Shown: in pieces, positions 38,632-47,879 of the stretch
How the letters are laid out: each line of letters opens with the position of its first letter
Position numbering within the stretch: the first letter of the stretch is position 1
DNA from: Cellvibrio mixtus subsp. mixtus J3-8
GTDB lineage: Bacteria; Pseudomonadota; Gammaproteobacteria; Pseudomonadales; Cellvibrionaceae
Direction of reading: 5' to 3'
Length of the DNA stretch: 58,562 nucleotides
Assembly: GCF_000766945.1 (NCBI RefSeq)
Contig: NZ_KN266207.1
Span: 19,379 to 77,940 of the forward strand
The notes under the pieces: generated by a model
The model's input: only the letters and a program-made list of their open reading frames with translations
What the model was told of the DNA's origin: nothing
The model's database searches: none
Program-made: the position numbers and the translations under genes

Positions 38632-40113
38632 ATGGCAAGGCTTTTAACAGGTACATTGTTTCTTCCTGATGGTTCGCCATTGGCAAATGCGACAATTTAT
38701 CTCACTTCCAAGCGGAATGAGATAGCTGGAATTGTAAAAGGTTTGGATGGTGCGTTTACCACTAACGCTGGCGGCCATTATTCGCAAAGTGTTCATGAAG
38801 GCTTTTACCAGGTATCGATTAGTCATCCTTTGGCTGGAAATCCATCCCGCCGTTGGAACTTGGGCAACATTCAAGTAAGTGCGGGTGCTGCAATATCAAT
38901 CAATGACCTGCTGCAATTTTCTGAAGACGCGCAAAATCCGATTGCGAATGAAATTCAGCAAATGTATGAGCAGATTATTGCGGCGCGTGATGCTGCCCAA
39001 TTGTCGGCTATGGCTGCAGGAACTTCGGCAACTGCAGCTTCGGCGAGTGCAACCTCTGCAAGTGGATCGGCCACTTCTGCAGCTGGTGCTGCCACTACTG
39101 CAACCACGAAAGCCGGTGAAGCAACCACTGCGGCGGCGACTGCAACGGGTGCTGCTACTACTGCAAACGCGAAAGCCGGTGAAGCCACCACTGCAGCAGG
39201 CACTGCTGTTGGTGCTGCAACGACTGCGACAACAAAGGCCGGTCAAGCTTCGGCTAGTGCAACCGCAGCTGCTGGTTCGGCTTCCAATGCCGCTGCAAGC
39301 GCTGCCTCTGTTGGTGGCGTAGTGACTGCAGCTCAATCTGCCAGAGATGACGCTATCGCCGCTAAAAACGCTTCGCAGGGCGCAGCAGGCGATTCCATTG
39401 CGGCGGCGGAACTTGCAGGTGAATCTGCTGGGACTGCAACTACAAAAGCCGGTGAGGCTACCGCTGCAGCAGCAACAGCAACCGGCGCTGCAACAACTGC
39501 AACAACTAAAGCGGGCGAGGCTTCAACCAGTGCAACTGCGGCGGCGGATTCGGCTGCTAGTGCAGCTGCAAGTGCTTCCTCGGTTGATGGTGTAGTGACT
39601 GCAGTTGAATCGGCAAGAGATAAAGCTGAGCAATGGGCAGAAAATGATGAAGAGGTTGAAGTTGAGCCAGGAAAATACTCTTCCAAGCATTGGGCTATGA
39701 AATCCCAAGATGCAGCGCCTATTGAATACTCCCTTGAAATAACGGATGCAAGTTCTTTTGTTGCTGGCAAAAGTGATTCGATAGGTTCGTTCGGTGTGCA
39801 TTTTCGAAAGCTGTATAACCACTGTTGCGTGTCTGGTTATTTTGTTGTTACTACGGCGCTTGGGGCGCAGTCTAGACATATTCTTTTTTCGCCGGTCAAT
39901 GCAAGCGCTAATCAGGTGCCGTTGCCTAGATATGATGTTGGTGCATTCAAGTTCGTGAGGAATCCAGCGCTGGGTAGTGCCGCTCTTCTTGATGGAGTGG
40001 TAGTTTTGTTTGCCCATGGAGATAACGTTGAACTCAGGGTGGACCTCCTTGCTTCTGGTATTCAGAGTTTGGCTGTTGGAACATATTATTTCAGCGGGGC
40101 TTTTTCTTTATGA
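38632..40113 (+). CDS. Stf-like tail fibre protein
   Basis: 493 aa from ATG 38632 (GGAG 6 bases upstream). A carboxypeptidase-like N-terminal domain (about 1-95, as in the prophage tail fibre N-terminal family), then about 200 residues of Ala/Thr/Ser-rich repeats, then the common fibre motif WAENDEEVEVEPGKYSSKHW (about 337-357) and a C-terminal globular domain (about 375-493) that probably binds the receptor. It is unusual to find the fibre gene between the M-like and L-like genes. Confidence 0.8.
   Translation: MARLLTGTLFLPDGSPLANATIYLTSKRNEIAGIVKGLDGAFTTNAGGHYSQSVHEGFYQVSISHPLAGNPSRRWNLGNIQVSAGAAISINDLLQFSEDAQNPIANEIQQMYEQIIAARDAAQLSAMAAGTSATAASASATSASGSATSAAGAATTATTKAGEATTAAATATGAATTANAKAGEATTAAGTAVGAATTATTKAGQASASATAAAGSASNAAASAASVGGVVTAAQSARDDAIAAKNASQGAAGDSIAAAELAGESAGTATTKAGEATAAAATATGAATTATTKAGEASTSATAAADSAASAAASASSVDGVVTAVESARDKAEQWAENDEEVEVEPGKYSSKHWAMKSQDAAPIEYSLEITDASSFVAGKSDSIGSFGVHFRKLYNHCCVSGYFVVTTALGAQSRHILFSPVNASANQVPLPRYDVGAFKFVRNPALGSAALLDGVVVLFAHGDNVELRVDLLASGIQSLAVGTYYFSGAFSL
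39109..39297 (+). repeat. 63-base tandem repeats inside the tail fibre gene
   Basis: Units of 63 bases begin at 39109, 39172 and 39235 (Lys-Ala-Gly-Glu start, 21 codons), the third diverged. Similar units recur near 39441-39510. Likely to change length by recombination. Confidence 0.7.
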
Positions 40114-40625
40114 ATGATTTATCTCCTGCTCAGAAAGAGGCGTATGCACGCGCTAAAAGCAGTGTCGTTGATTTGTTTAGTTTTGAATTGCGTCACTCTG
40201 CTTTTCCGCAACCAATTCGCATGATTTCTTATGACTGTGATGTGAGGGTACGGCTTGAGGATTATGCACCTGCAAACCCTGGTGAAGTGGTTGATTTTAT
40301 GGGGGTAGCCTTTAAGGCTCCCCAAGAGTCAATTAACACTGAACCGGGTAATAATTTTTCTGTGTCTGTTGGTGGTATTTCCTCGCAGGCGTTGCCTTAT
40401 CTGGCGGTGGCCAGCGATTCGTTGGAGCCAATTTCTGCGACTGTTCGATACGTTGCGTTGGATACGCGATTGTTGAGAAAGCGTGATCAAGTGCCTAGGT
40501 TGGATGCCGTTATCGGTGTAAGTAGGCCGTCTGAAATGCAAGTTAAAAATGTTTCAGTAAGCATGCTGGTTGTGCAAATGACTCTTGGTTTTACAAATTT
40601 GAGCGGTCGAACTCTTGATGTTTGA
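40110..40625 (+). CDS. DUF1833-family tail protein (L-like)
   Basis: 171 aa, overlapping the fibre stop as ATGA. Beta-rich, with SVSVGGISSQALPYLAVASD and VSMLVVQMTLGFTNL, the pattern of DUF1833 proteins that sit between M-like and K-like genes. Likely part of the tail tip complex. Confidence 0.75.
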   Translation: MNDLSPAQKEAYARAKSSVVDLFSFELRHSAFPQPIRMISYDCDVRVRLEDYAPANPGEVVDFMGVAFKAPQESINTEPGNNFSVSVGGISSQALPYLAVASDSLEPISATVRYVALDTRLLRKRDQVPRLDAVIGVSRPSEMQVKNVSVSMLVVQMTLGFTNLSGRTLDV

Positions 40626-41001
40626 CATTGCGCCGTATCAGTTTCTGGAATGGAATGCGGAAACTTTTTGCTGTGGTGATTACGTGTTACTGGTTTTGCG
40701 TGATTACAAAGGCTTAAAGGCTCCGCCAGTTAATTACCAAGGCTCAACCCCCCTTCATGCTGCAATCGCGTTAAAACATTCCCCTCTTAGAAAACTATTC
40801 AAACCAATCGAAAAGCCAAAACCATTTTGTGTGGTGGAGCTGCAGCAATTTAAATCTGCGGACCATGTTGGTGTGTGCGTTGAAATTGATGGGGAGTTAA
40901 TGGTTACGCATTGCGAGCAGCTGACCGGTGTTGTCATTAGCACCTTTAATGAAATTAAAGAGACTTACAAAATACTGGGTTTTTATGAATGCAATTGCTA
41001 A
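40618..41001 (+). CDS. DUF6950/NlpC-P60-like tail assembly protein (K-like)
   Basis: 127 aa from ATG 40618. FCCGDYVLLVLRDYKG (Cys) and FKSADHVGVCVEIDGEL (His) match the Cys-His pair of NlpC/P60-type tail assembly peptidases in this position. Overlaps both neighbours. Enzymatic activity is unproven. Confidence 0.68.
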   Translation: MFDIAPYQFLEWNAETFCCGDYVLLVLRDYKGLKAPPVNYQGSTPLHAAIALKHSPLRKLFKPIEKPKPFCVVELQQFKSADHVGVCVEIDGELMVTHCEQLTGVVISTFNEIKETYKILGFYECNC

Positions 41002-44000
41002 TTATCGTGGTTCACTTTTTGGTGACGACGCAAAAGAGTATCAAATTCGTGTGGGTATGACTGTAATGGATTGGCTGCGGGAGAGTGGCTATTGGGAAAA
41101 AATGCATGAATGCCCAATGGTAGTTATCCTGAATGGCGTAGAGTTAATGGAAGCCGATTACGGGACTGAAATTAAAGCGGGTGACGTTGTAGAAATTCAG
41201 CAATTTCCGCGAGCTGCTGCAGTAGTGAAATTTATTTACTGGGTTTATGTGGTGCTGATGATTGCCAGCGCAATCTACATTCTCACTATGCCTGAACCGG
41301 GATTGCCTGAAACTGCGGATATTAAAGAGGGCTCCCCGACTTATTCTGTCAGTGCGCGCGGTAACCGTTATCGCCCGGATACCAAGGGGCCAATTCTTTA
41401 CGGCACGCTCCGGATTGTTCCTGATTTTGATCAGCCCGCATTTTCTACTTACGATGCAAACAATGATCAAACCTTGCATTTAATTTTTCGAATAACGCAA
41501 GGCATTGCAGATGTGAATGTGCCTTCAATTACGTTTGAAGATACACCGCTCTCTAACTTCCAAGGCGTGCAGATTGAAGTTATTCCGCCAGGTGAGGTTC
41601 CCACGATTTTTCCGTCTGGCGTTATTGAGTCGAACGATATCAGCAATATTGAACTGCTCGATGCAATTACCTCCGCTTACGTTGTAAATGACGTTGGCAC
41701 AAAGGTTACAAAAATTGCGGTTGATGTTACTTCGCCGGGTCTTGCTGTCCAAAGTCGTAGCACTGGGGAGCTGTCGGTAAAGGTTGTTGAGTTCAATGTG
41801 CAGGCCCAAAAAATTACTGATACCAATGCGCCCGATGGTGGCTGGTTTTCTTTGGGCATTGGATCGTTATCGGGTTCATCGCGCGATGCAATCCGCCGCA
41901 CATTTGAATATGCTGTAGATCCCGGACGCTACCAGGTACGACTGCAGCGGCTAACCAGAAAAGACGATTCCCAGTACGTTCAAGATAACGTGACTTGGGC
42001 AGGATTAAAGGGGTATTTGCATGATCCCGAAGATTCTAGCCCTAACACTCGATTGGCGATCGCCATCCGTGCGAGTGAGCAGATTGGCAACCGCGCATTA
42101 ACCGATATGAGTGTGGTTTGTTCGCGCCACTTGCATAAATGGAATCCGGTTGATGGCTGGGATCAAGAACTTTCATTAACTAATTCCATCGCGTGGGCCA
42201 TTGCAGATTTATGCCGCGCGAATTACGCCGGTAATCGTTCGGATTTGAATTATGACCTGCAGCGACTTTATCAGTTAGCGCAACAGCTTGACCCGTTGGG
42301 CCATGAATTTAATGCTTATTTTGACACTGAGGGCGTAACGGTTTGGGACGCTATTGTTAAAGCCGGTACACCTGGTCGCATTACGCCGATTGATAAGGGT
42401 GGGTTCTATACATTCGTGCGTGATGAGCTGCAGACTGTTGCAGTGCAAGCATTCACCATGCGCAACATTATTCGTGGAAGTTTTCGCATTGAGCACGCTA
42501 CTGTACTTGAAGAAACTGCAGACTCGGTGATCGTTAAAATTCAGGATGAAGATAACGATTTTAGAGTGAGAGAGATACCTTGCGCCTTGCCCGATAGTGC
42601 CTCACTTAACCCGCGAACGATTGAATTGTTTGGTGTGACGAATCCTACCCGCGCAAAAGAATTGGGCATGTTTATCGCGGCAACAAATCGGTACCGGCGC
42701 AAGCAAGTATTTTTTGATACCGGCATCGAGGGCAGGATTCCGTTTTATGGCTCGCGTATTGCGATTAGCCATTGGTTAATTGGTGCCGAAGGGGTACGGC
42801 AGGTATCGGGTGATATCGTCGATTTTGACGGTGTTGATGTGCTTAGATTGAGTGAGCGTATTAAACCCGGATATTTTACCAATCCGCGTATCATCATGAT
42901 TGATCTGGATGGCAGGCCGCTACCGGCGTATGAAGTCGAATTAATTGATGAAAATTCATTGCGGGTTATCGGTAACACATACTGGGAACATGTTCGCTTT
43001 GAGTCGAATTACAAGCGGCCAATGTTTGTTTTGGGTGATGGTGCCGACCATGTGACCTATGCAAAAGTAACCAAGATTGAGCGGGATGGGGCTAATTTAA
43101 AAATCGAGGGATTTGTTGACGATCCGCGACCCTATATTTTCGGTGAAGATGTTATTCCGCCAGACGCAATTACTATTCCGGGGCCGCAATCAGCGGCCCC
43201 AGTTTTATCTGAGCTGCAGGCCCATTTGATCGGGTCTATTGAGCAGCCAATAGTGGTGCTTACCTGGTCGCTAAAAAACGCGGATAAGACAGACCTGCAG
43301 TTTAGTCTCGATGGCGGCGCTAATTTTCATCCTATCGATACGGGTTACGTTTACCAAAATCGTTATGAACACAGACCTGAGCCGGGCGTAATTGTTTATC
43401 GGCTCGCTGCAGTAAATTTATTTCGCGGCCCTTGGGTAACGGTGACTGTAGACACGCGTGATGTGAGCTTTGTGCCGCCTCCCAGCCCTTACGATTTGGT
43501 GTTGCGTGAATCGTTTATTGGTCCGGTGCTAAAGGTTAAATGGAAAAGCGATTCCTATCGCCACAGGATTGAAATTGTTGTACTGGGAGCGACGTTATAT
43601 ACCGAAATAGTTGAGGGGCTTAGTTGGGATTTTGCTGGCGAGCGTGCGCAGGAAGTTGGAATAGGGCGTGCATTCACTGTCAGGATTTTTGCTATTGGTC
43701 TTAACGGGAAATTGTCAGTGGGAAGTGCGCAGCTTGCGGTAAATAACCCCGCGCCGCCAATACTCTCAAATCTGGCTGTTGAATCATTTTTCGGTATGGC
43801 TTCAGTTACGTTCACATTTCCGGTAACTGTTGCTGATCTGGTGGGTATTAGCGTTTGGAAGTCGCCAGCGAGCGGCTTCGTTCCCTCGCAAACAAATTTA
43901 GTTGTTGATCGCACCATGAACCCCGTTATTGGTGTGCCGTTAGATGAGGCGGAAACTGCGTATATTCGTATTGCAGCAGTGGATGCCTGGGGTTTTCAGG

Positions 44001-45532
44001 GGTTGAATTACTCCGGTGAATACACAGTAACGGGCAAGGGGATTGACCTTGGGCCCATCTATGATGCATTGGCTGAACTGCAGGATGAGTTGGCCGGGGT
44101 CGATGCTGATTTGGATTTGGTGGCTGCTGCATTGGCTCAGGCCAAGAATGATCTGAATCAGGCAAAGACGGAATTAAACGCGGCTAAAGGTGATATCGAT
44201 CAGTTGGAGGGAAAATTCCCGATAAAGACGGTTGATATCACTAACGATGCGATTACCGCCCCTAAAATTGCTGCCAATTCAATTGATGCCGATAAGATTG
44301 TTGCGAATTCAATTATCACCCCGAAGCTTGCTGCGCTGGCCATCACTGCAGAAAAAATTGCGGCCTTGGCAATTACTGCGGAAAAAATTGCAGCGGGTGC
44401 AATTACAGCTGACAAAATTGCGGCCAATGCAATCACCGCCGATAAAATTGCCGCTAACTCTATTAGCGGTGACAAGATTGTTGCCAACGCAGTTACTGCA
44501 GATAAAATCGCGGCGCTTGCAGTCACGGCTGGAAAAATTGCCGCAAGTTCAGTTACAGCGGATAAGTTATCGGTTAGTGATCTTTCTGCAATTTCTGCGT
44601 CGCTTGGAACCATTATTGCGGGGCTATTAAAAACAACTTCATCGAGCACGGATGCGCGCCTTGAAATTGATAGTAATGGTAGCTTTCCTCTGTGGGCTGG
44701 TGCAGGCATAAAAGATGCGACGAACGGTCAATTTTTCTATGACAAAACGTCGCAAACTTTAGTGATTCGCGAGCCTGCCACTGGCAGGCGTTTCGAGTTT
44801 CAGCCGTCAAGCTCGATGCCGTTCTGGTATGGTTCCGGCACCAAAGCCGTATCAAATGCGTGGATGTATTTTGATGCGAACAGCCAGCGACTTGTTTTAA
44901 GAAATATTCAGGCGACCAATGGTTTTGTTACTGAATTGCAGTCTAACAACTGGGTAAATAATTCCCTCGGCTGGAAATTATTTTCCGATGGTTCGGCGCA
45001 ATTTAATAACCTGGTTATTAGTCGTCCCAATGTGGTTGCTCAGGGCACTTTGTCCCTTCCTGCAGCAACTGCAGTAACGGCTCACTTCGGTAATTTTAGG
45101 TCTGGTGCAAGTGGTGCTCAAACTACCTATTTTGCATCTCGATACAATGCACCAGAGTATTCTCAAAATGTTGATGGTTACTGGTACGAATCCTTCCCTG
45201 CTGGAGCTGGATTCGGGAGAGGGGGGTATTACGAATTTACTGTGAATGTTCCGACTTCCACTTTTAATCCGGAAGAGGTTGGGGTTGTAAACGGAAGGAT
45301 GTTGACTGCGCAGGCCGTGGTTGTTGATTCTGAATATTGGTATAGCGGGGGTGCGCCTTCATATGGATATGAAACGCCGTGCAATGCGATTGTAAGTAGG
45401 GTTGCAAACTACGGGGCATCGGGTTCCTACATTCAAATTAGAATACAGGTTCCTGTGCCATTTAATCGGCATCCAAATATCAACGCAATTCAGATTAGAA
45501 GTATTAAGTGGGCCTTATCTGCATTCACTTAA
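40985..45532 (+). CDS. Host specificity / tail tip protein J-like
   Basis: 1515 aa from ATG 40985, overlapping the preceding gene. Contains an N-terminal I-like segment with a membrane-type stretch (about 80-100: FIYWVYVVLMIASAIYILTM), the tail hub region (GPILYGTLRIVPDFDQP), fibronectin type III-like domains (about 740-1020) and a stretch of about ten to eleven decapeptide repeats of type AITADKIAAN (about 1080-1195). A C-terminal receptor-binding part follows. The N-terminal I/J fusion is typical of pseudomonad-type phages. It governs host recognition. Confidence 0.9.
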   Translation: MNAIANYRGSLFGDDAKEYQIRVGMTVMDWLRESGYWEKMHECPMVVILNGVELMEADYGTEIKAGDVVEIQQFPRAAAVVKFIYWVYVVLMIASAIYILTMPEPGLPETADIKEGSPTYSVSARGNRYRPDTKGPILYGTLRIVPDFDQPAFSTYDANNDQTLHLIFRITQGIADVNVPSITFEDTPLSNFQGVQIEVIPPGEVPTIFPSGVIESNDISNIELLDAITSAYVVNDVGTKVTKIAVDVTSPGLAVQSRSTGELSVKVVEFNVQAQKITDTNAPDGGWFSLGIGSLSGSSRDAIRRTFEYAVDPGRYQVRLQRLTRKDDSQYVQDNVTWAGLKGYLHDPEDSSPNTRLAIAIRASEQIGNRALTDMSVVCSRHLHKWNPVDGWDQELSLTNSIAWAIADLCRANYAGNRSDLNYDLQRLYQLAQQLDPLGHEFNAYFDTEGVTVWDAIVKAGTPGRITPIDKGGFYTFVRDELQTVAVQAFTMRNIIRGSFRIEHATVLEETADSVIVKIQDEDNDFRVREIPCALPDSASLNPRTIELFGVTNPTRAKELGMFIAATNRYRRKQVFFDTGIEGRIPFYGSRIAISHWLIGAEGVRQVSGDIVDFDGVDVLRLSERIKPGYFTNPRIIMIDLDGRPLPAYEVELIDENSLRVIGNTYWEHVRFESNYKRPMFVLGDGADHVTYAKVTKIERDGANLKIEGFVDDPRPYIFGEDVIPPDAITIPGPQSAAPVLSELQAHLIGSIEQPIVVLTWSLKNADKTDLQFSLDGGANFHPIDTGYVYQNRYEHRPEPGVIVYRLAAVNLFRGPWVTVTVDTRDVSFVPPPSPYDLVLRESFIGPVLKVKWKSDSYRHRIEIVVLGATLYTEIVEGLSWDFAGERAQEVGIGRAFTVRIFAIGLNGKLSVGSAQLAVNNPAPPILSNLAVESFFGMASVTFTFPVTVADLVGISVWKSPASGFVPSQTNLVVDRTMNPVIGVPLDEAETAYIRIAAVDAWGFQGLNYSGEYTVTGKGIDLGPIYDALAELQDELAGVDADLDLVAAALAQAKNDLNQAKTELNAAKGDIDQLEGKFPIKTVDITNDAITAPKIAANSIDADKIVANSIITPKLAALAITAEKIAALAITAEKIAAGAITADKIAANAITADKIAANSISGDKIVANAVTADKIAALAVTAGKIAASSVTADKLSVSDLSAISASLGTIIAGLLKTTSSSTDARLEIDSNGSFPLWAGAGIKDATNGQFFYDKTSQTLVIREPATGRRFEFQPSSSMPFWYGSGTKAVSNAWMYFDANSQRLVLRNIQATNGFVTELQSNNWVNNSLGWKLFSDGSAQFNNLVISRPNVVAQGTLSLPAATAVTAHFGNFRSGASGAQTTYFASRYNAPEYSQNVDGYWYESFPAGAGFGRGGYYEFTVNVPTSTFNPEEVGVVNGRMLTAQAVVVDSEYWYSGGAPSYGYETPCNAIVSRVANYGASGSYIQIRIQVPVPFNRHPNINAIQIRSIKWALSAFT

Positions 45533-45542
45533 CGATAGATAA

Positions 45543-45576
45543 AAAAATAGCTTAGTGTTTCCACTAAGCTATTTTT
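45543..45576. terminator. Late operon terminator
   Basis: AAAAATAGCTTAGTG (45543-45557), loop TTTC, CACTAAGCTATTTTT (45562-45576), a perfect 15-base stem. It acts both ways, between the J gene and the convergent hicAB unit. Confidence 0.93.
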
Positions 45577-45630
45577 GATTCTTAAATTAGAGTCTTTTCC
45601 ATTTAAATCCAAGTAAGTTAATGAAGATAC

Positions 45631-46041
45631 TTATACTGCAGCAAGCGTAAATCTTTTTCCTACTGCTTGAATTGCTCTATCTAATGTATCGATTTTAGTT
45701 GAATGGTTTAAATCTATAATTCTCTGCACTTCCTGCCTTGTTGTATCCATTCTTTTTGCCAAATCAGATTGGGTAATTCTTTGTTCAACCATGCTATTAA
45801 GTAACAGCACTTTTGCTTCGACACTTAATGGAATCTCTACCCAGTCGGCGTAATCTCCATCACTTGCAGCGGGTACAGTTCTTTGATCTTCAAAATAAAA
45901 TTCAAAAGCGGTTAATAGTGCGTTTTTGGCTTCAGCTAAAGTTTCTTCTTTGGTATCGGCCCCGGTTAAAGCTTCGGGGATATCTGGAAATCGAGCAAAA
46001 AAGCCGTTTCCGTCTTTTTCGATGATTACTGGATATTTCAT
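45631..46041 (-). CDS. hicB: HicB-family antitoxin
   Basis: 136 aa. N-terminal HicB fold MKYPVIIEKDGNGFFARFPD...AKNALLTAFEFYFED (about 1-50) and a C-terminal HTH (TQSDLAKRMDTTRQEVQRII), the DNA-binding type. It neutralises HicA and represses the pair. Downstream of hicA in the minus orientation, separated by 54 bases with a hairpin. Confidence 0.92.
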   Translation of the reverse strand: MKYPVIIEKDGNGFFARFPDIPEALTGADTKEETLAEAKNALLTAFEFYFEDQRTVPAASDGDYADWVEIPLSVEAKVLLLNSMVEQRITQSDLAKRMDTTRQEVQRIIDLNHSTKIDTLDRAIQAVGKRFTLAAV

Positions 46042-46067
46042 ATATTTTCCTAGTCTGCCTAGAGACG

Positions 46068-46085
46068 TAGCCCCTTACGGGGCTA
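46068..46085 (-). terminator. Hairpin between hicA and hicB
   Basis: TAGCCCC-TTAC-GGGGCTA, a 7-base perfect stem without a T run. It may lower or process hicB message relative to hicA. Confidence 0.45.
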
Positions 46086-46095
46086 TCACTAGATT

Positions 46096-46272
46096 TTAGT
46101 TTAATCCCAGTTGTTTAAGGATCGCCTTTCGCAGGCCTTCTCCTAATTCTTGGCTGGGATGACGTGGTAATGTTGACTGTTTGCCGTTGTAGTAGAGCTT
46201 AAGATGCTTTGAGCCATTTTGAACTTCTACTCCCTGCGACTCCAGCCATCGCCTGAATTCGCTTTGCTTCAC
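46096..46272 (-). CDS. hicA: HicA-family toxin (mRNA interferase)
   Basis: 58 aa from GTG 46272 with GGAGG upstream; the longer open frame has no support. Pattern SEFRRWLESQGVEV, then GSKHLKLYYNGKQSTLPRHP with the catalytic His in GSKH, and LRKAILKQLGL at the end. It blocks translation by cutting mRNA unless bound by HicB. The unit sits at the right end of the prophage, next to attR, and would stabilise the lysogen. Confidence 0.9.
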   Translation of the reverse strand: MKQSEFRRWLESQGVEVQNGSKHLKLYYNGKQSTLPRHPSQELGEGLRKAILKQLGLN

Positions 46273-46305
46273 CGTACCTCCATTCTTGTTGTTGTCGAGG
46301 CCAGT

Positions 46306-46344
46306 GTAAACAAAAAAGATTACACTATAAACATTTTTGTTTAC
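46306..46344 (-). promoter_or_regulatory. Inverted repeat upstream of hicA (operator candidate)
   Basis: GTAAACAAAAA (46306-46316) and TTTTTGTTTAC (46334-46344), a perfect 11-base arm pair, enclosing a TATAGT -10-like box on the minus strand. It fits autorepression by HicB. The rest of 46345-46581 has no gene. Confidence 0.55.
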
Positions 46345-46581
46345 TTTATTTTTGACCGCCAAGAACGCCCATTGTTTCGCTTGTGCTGAGCTTTTGTTTC
46401 GGCAAGCGTGTGGGTTTTAACCTCCCGCCGATCGTCGCTGATACATCTCAATTTGGTGCATAAAATGATCAAATCAAGGGTTAAAACAATAAAAAAAATC
46501 CTTATAAATCAAATGGTGCCATGTAGCGTTTGGGGTAAAATTTATTTGTTTAAGGTTTTGATTTATAAAGGTATAATGCTT

Positions 46582-46630
46582 GGCTACGAACCGAGCGGTC
46601 GGAGGTTCGAATCCTCCCGAGTGCGCCATA
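46582..46630 (+). repeat. attR core with tRNA-Arg 3' fragment
   Basis: Exact copy of 6670-6718, from the anticodon loop to CCA plus TA. No acceptor 5' half is present, so this is not a working tRNA. It marks the right prophage boundary. Confidence 0.93.
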
Positions 46631-46633
46631 TTA

Positions 46634-46661
46634 AAAAGCCCGCTAGCAATAGCGGGCTTTT
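46634..46661 (+). terminator. Displaced host tRNA-Arg terminator
   Basis: AAAAGCCCGCTA (46634-46645), loop GCAA, TAGCGGGCTTTT (46650-46661), then T-rich sequence. Before integration this followed tRNA-Arg directly. The remaining 46662-46972 shows no gene. Confidence 0.9.
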
Positions 46662-46972
46662 TCTTTTCTGCCGCAGTGATTTTTATTTCCCTTCTGCACA
46701 ATTTCCTTTTCTGTTTCTTAACTTCACAGCGCGGGTAACCGGACTTTTGTAGGCCGATCAATAAATTTATTTTCATCTTCAGCTCAATAAAAAAGTTATT
46801 GATGGGTTATTGCCTGAATTTTGCGCTATGAAATATTTGGTATCAGCATTCCATTTTTGACATCTGGAATTGCGATAAGCCAAACATTTGCTATACCCAA
46901 TCTCAGGCGAGGGGGATTTATGGGGTGGATGTTGGCCTTGCCGCGACTATATGAGATGCAAGCGAGGGTATT

Positions 46973-47794
46973 GTGGAGCTTAAAAATTTAATTGATAACG
47001 CACAGAAGTTGCCGAATATTCCTAAAGTGGTGCAGGAATTGATTGAGAGTTTTGGTGACGAAAATATTAATAATGATGCAATTGCAAAGAAAATCAGTGC
47101 TGACCAGGTGCTGACAGCAAAAGTGCTACGCGCAGCAAACTCCGCGCATTACGGTGGCAATCGTAAAGTGGGTTCGGTTAGTGATGCAGTATTTATTCTC
47201 GGGTTTAACGCTGTAAGAACCCTGGTGCTGGCGTCGGGGATGACCGGGGCGTTCAAGGCGCCGGAGGGTTTTGATCTACCCGCTTTTTGGCATAACAGTT
47301 TTGCTGTTGCGGCGACCTGTAAATGGCTTGCAAAATTCTCCAAAGATGACGCTGAAACAGCGTTTACCTGCGGCATGATCCATAACATAGGTGAGTTGTT
47401 GATCCACATTTTATTGCCCGAAGAGTGTAAGGAGATCCAGAAAGTAGTGGATCGCGGTGCGCGTAATTCCGATATCGAAAAAAATGTATTGGGTTTTAAT
47501 TTCCCGGAGGCGGGTGCTGAGCTGGCGAATCGCTGGAAGTTTCCAGATGCCATCGTAGCGGGCATCCGCTATCAGCTGGATCCATTAGCGGCACCGGAAT
47601 TCTCGCGTTTTGCTGCCTTAATCAATATTGCTGATTACATTGTCCATGTGCATGAGAAGGGTAACGACGCTGATTTATTGGCGAACTTCCCGAATGATTT
47701 GGCCACCAGGTTGGGAATCAATATGGTGAAGCTGGCTGAGCGAATTGATGAAACCAACGATTTGATGGGTGGTTTTGACGAGCTGATCCACTAG
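46973..47794 (+). CDS. HDOD-domain protein
   Basis: 273 aa, GTG start with GAGGG upstream. Residues about 15-215 form the HDOD (HD-related output) domain: LPNIPKVVQELIESF, SVSDAVFILGFNAVRTLVL and FWHNSFAVA. The catalytic HD metal ligands are largely absent, so it is regulatory rather than hydrolytic. HDOD proteins often act in signalling with c-di-GMP, motility or competence. Single gene with its own terminator. Confidence 0.9.
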   Translation: MELKNLIDNAQKLPNIPKVVQELIESFGDENINNDAIAKKISADQVLTAKVLRAANSAHYGGNRKVGSVSDAVFILGFNAVRTLVLASGMTGAFKAPEGFDLPAFWHNSFAVAATCKWLAKFSKDDAETAFTCGMIHNIGELLIHILLPEECKEIQKVVDRGARNSDIEKNVLGFNFPEAGAELANRWKFPDAIVAGIRYQLDPLAAPEFSRFAALINIADYIVHVHEKGNDADLLANFPNDLATRLGINMVKLAERIDETNDLMGGFDELIH

Positions 47795-47835
47795 CCTGGA
47801 CTTTTAAAAGTTAACTACAACGACGGTGAGAGTCG

Positions 47836-47865
47836 AAGGCTCGCAGAAAGATGCGGGCCTTTTTT
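47836..47865 (+). terminator. Terminator of the HDOD gene
   Basis: AAGGCTCGC (47836-47844) with GCGGGCCTT (47853-47861), one G-T pair, followed by a T run. It faces the convergent dusC. Confidence 0.85.
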
Positions 47866-47879
47866 TCTTGCATGGTTCT

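Larger units (their letters stand above)
6670..46630. mobile_element. Lambda-like siphovirus prophage in tRNA-Arg
   Basis: Bounded by identical 49-bp att cores; one repeat unit is about 39.9 kb. It contains integrase, CI/Cro-like switch, early operon, primase-helicase, Q-like late control, lysis genes, and terminase, portal, fused protease-capsid, tail tube, tape measure and J-like tail tip genes in lambda order. No transposase or broken structural gene is seen, so it looks potentially intact. The integrase lies about 2.9 kb inside attL because a cargo block occupies the very end. Confidence 0.95.

Noticed and set aside
38955-39770. Antisense Ala/Val-rich frames opposite the tail fibre
   Set aside because: Shadows of the repetitive fibre coding sequence.
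44200-44709. Antisense repeat frame opposite the J gene
   Set aside because: Mirror of the AITADKIAAN decapeptide repeats; no start signals.
46582-46630. Second functional tRNA-Arg
   Set aside because: Only the 3' part is present; acceptor 5' strand and D arm are missing.
46408-46752. Open frame spanning attR
   Set aside because: It crosses the att core and a terminator and has no support.
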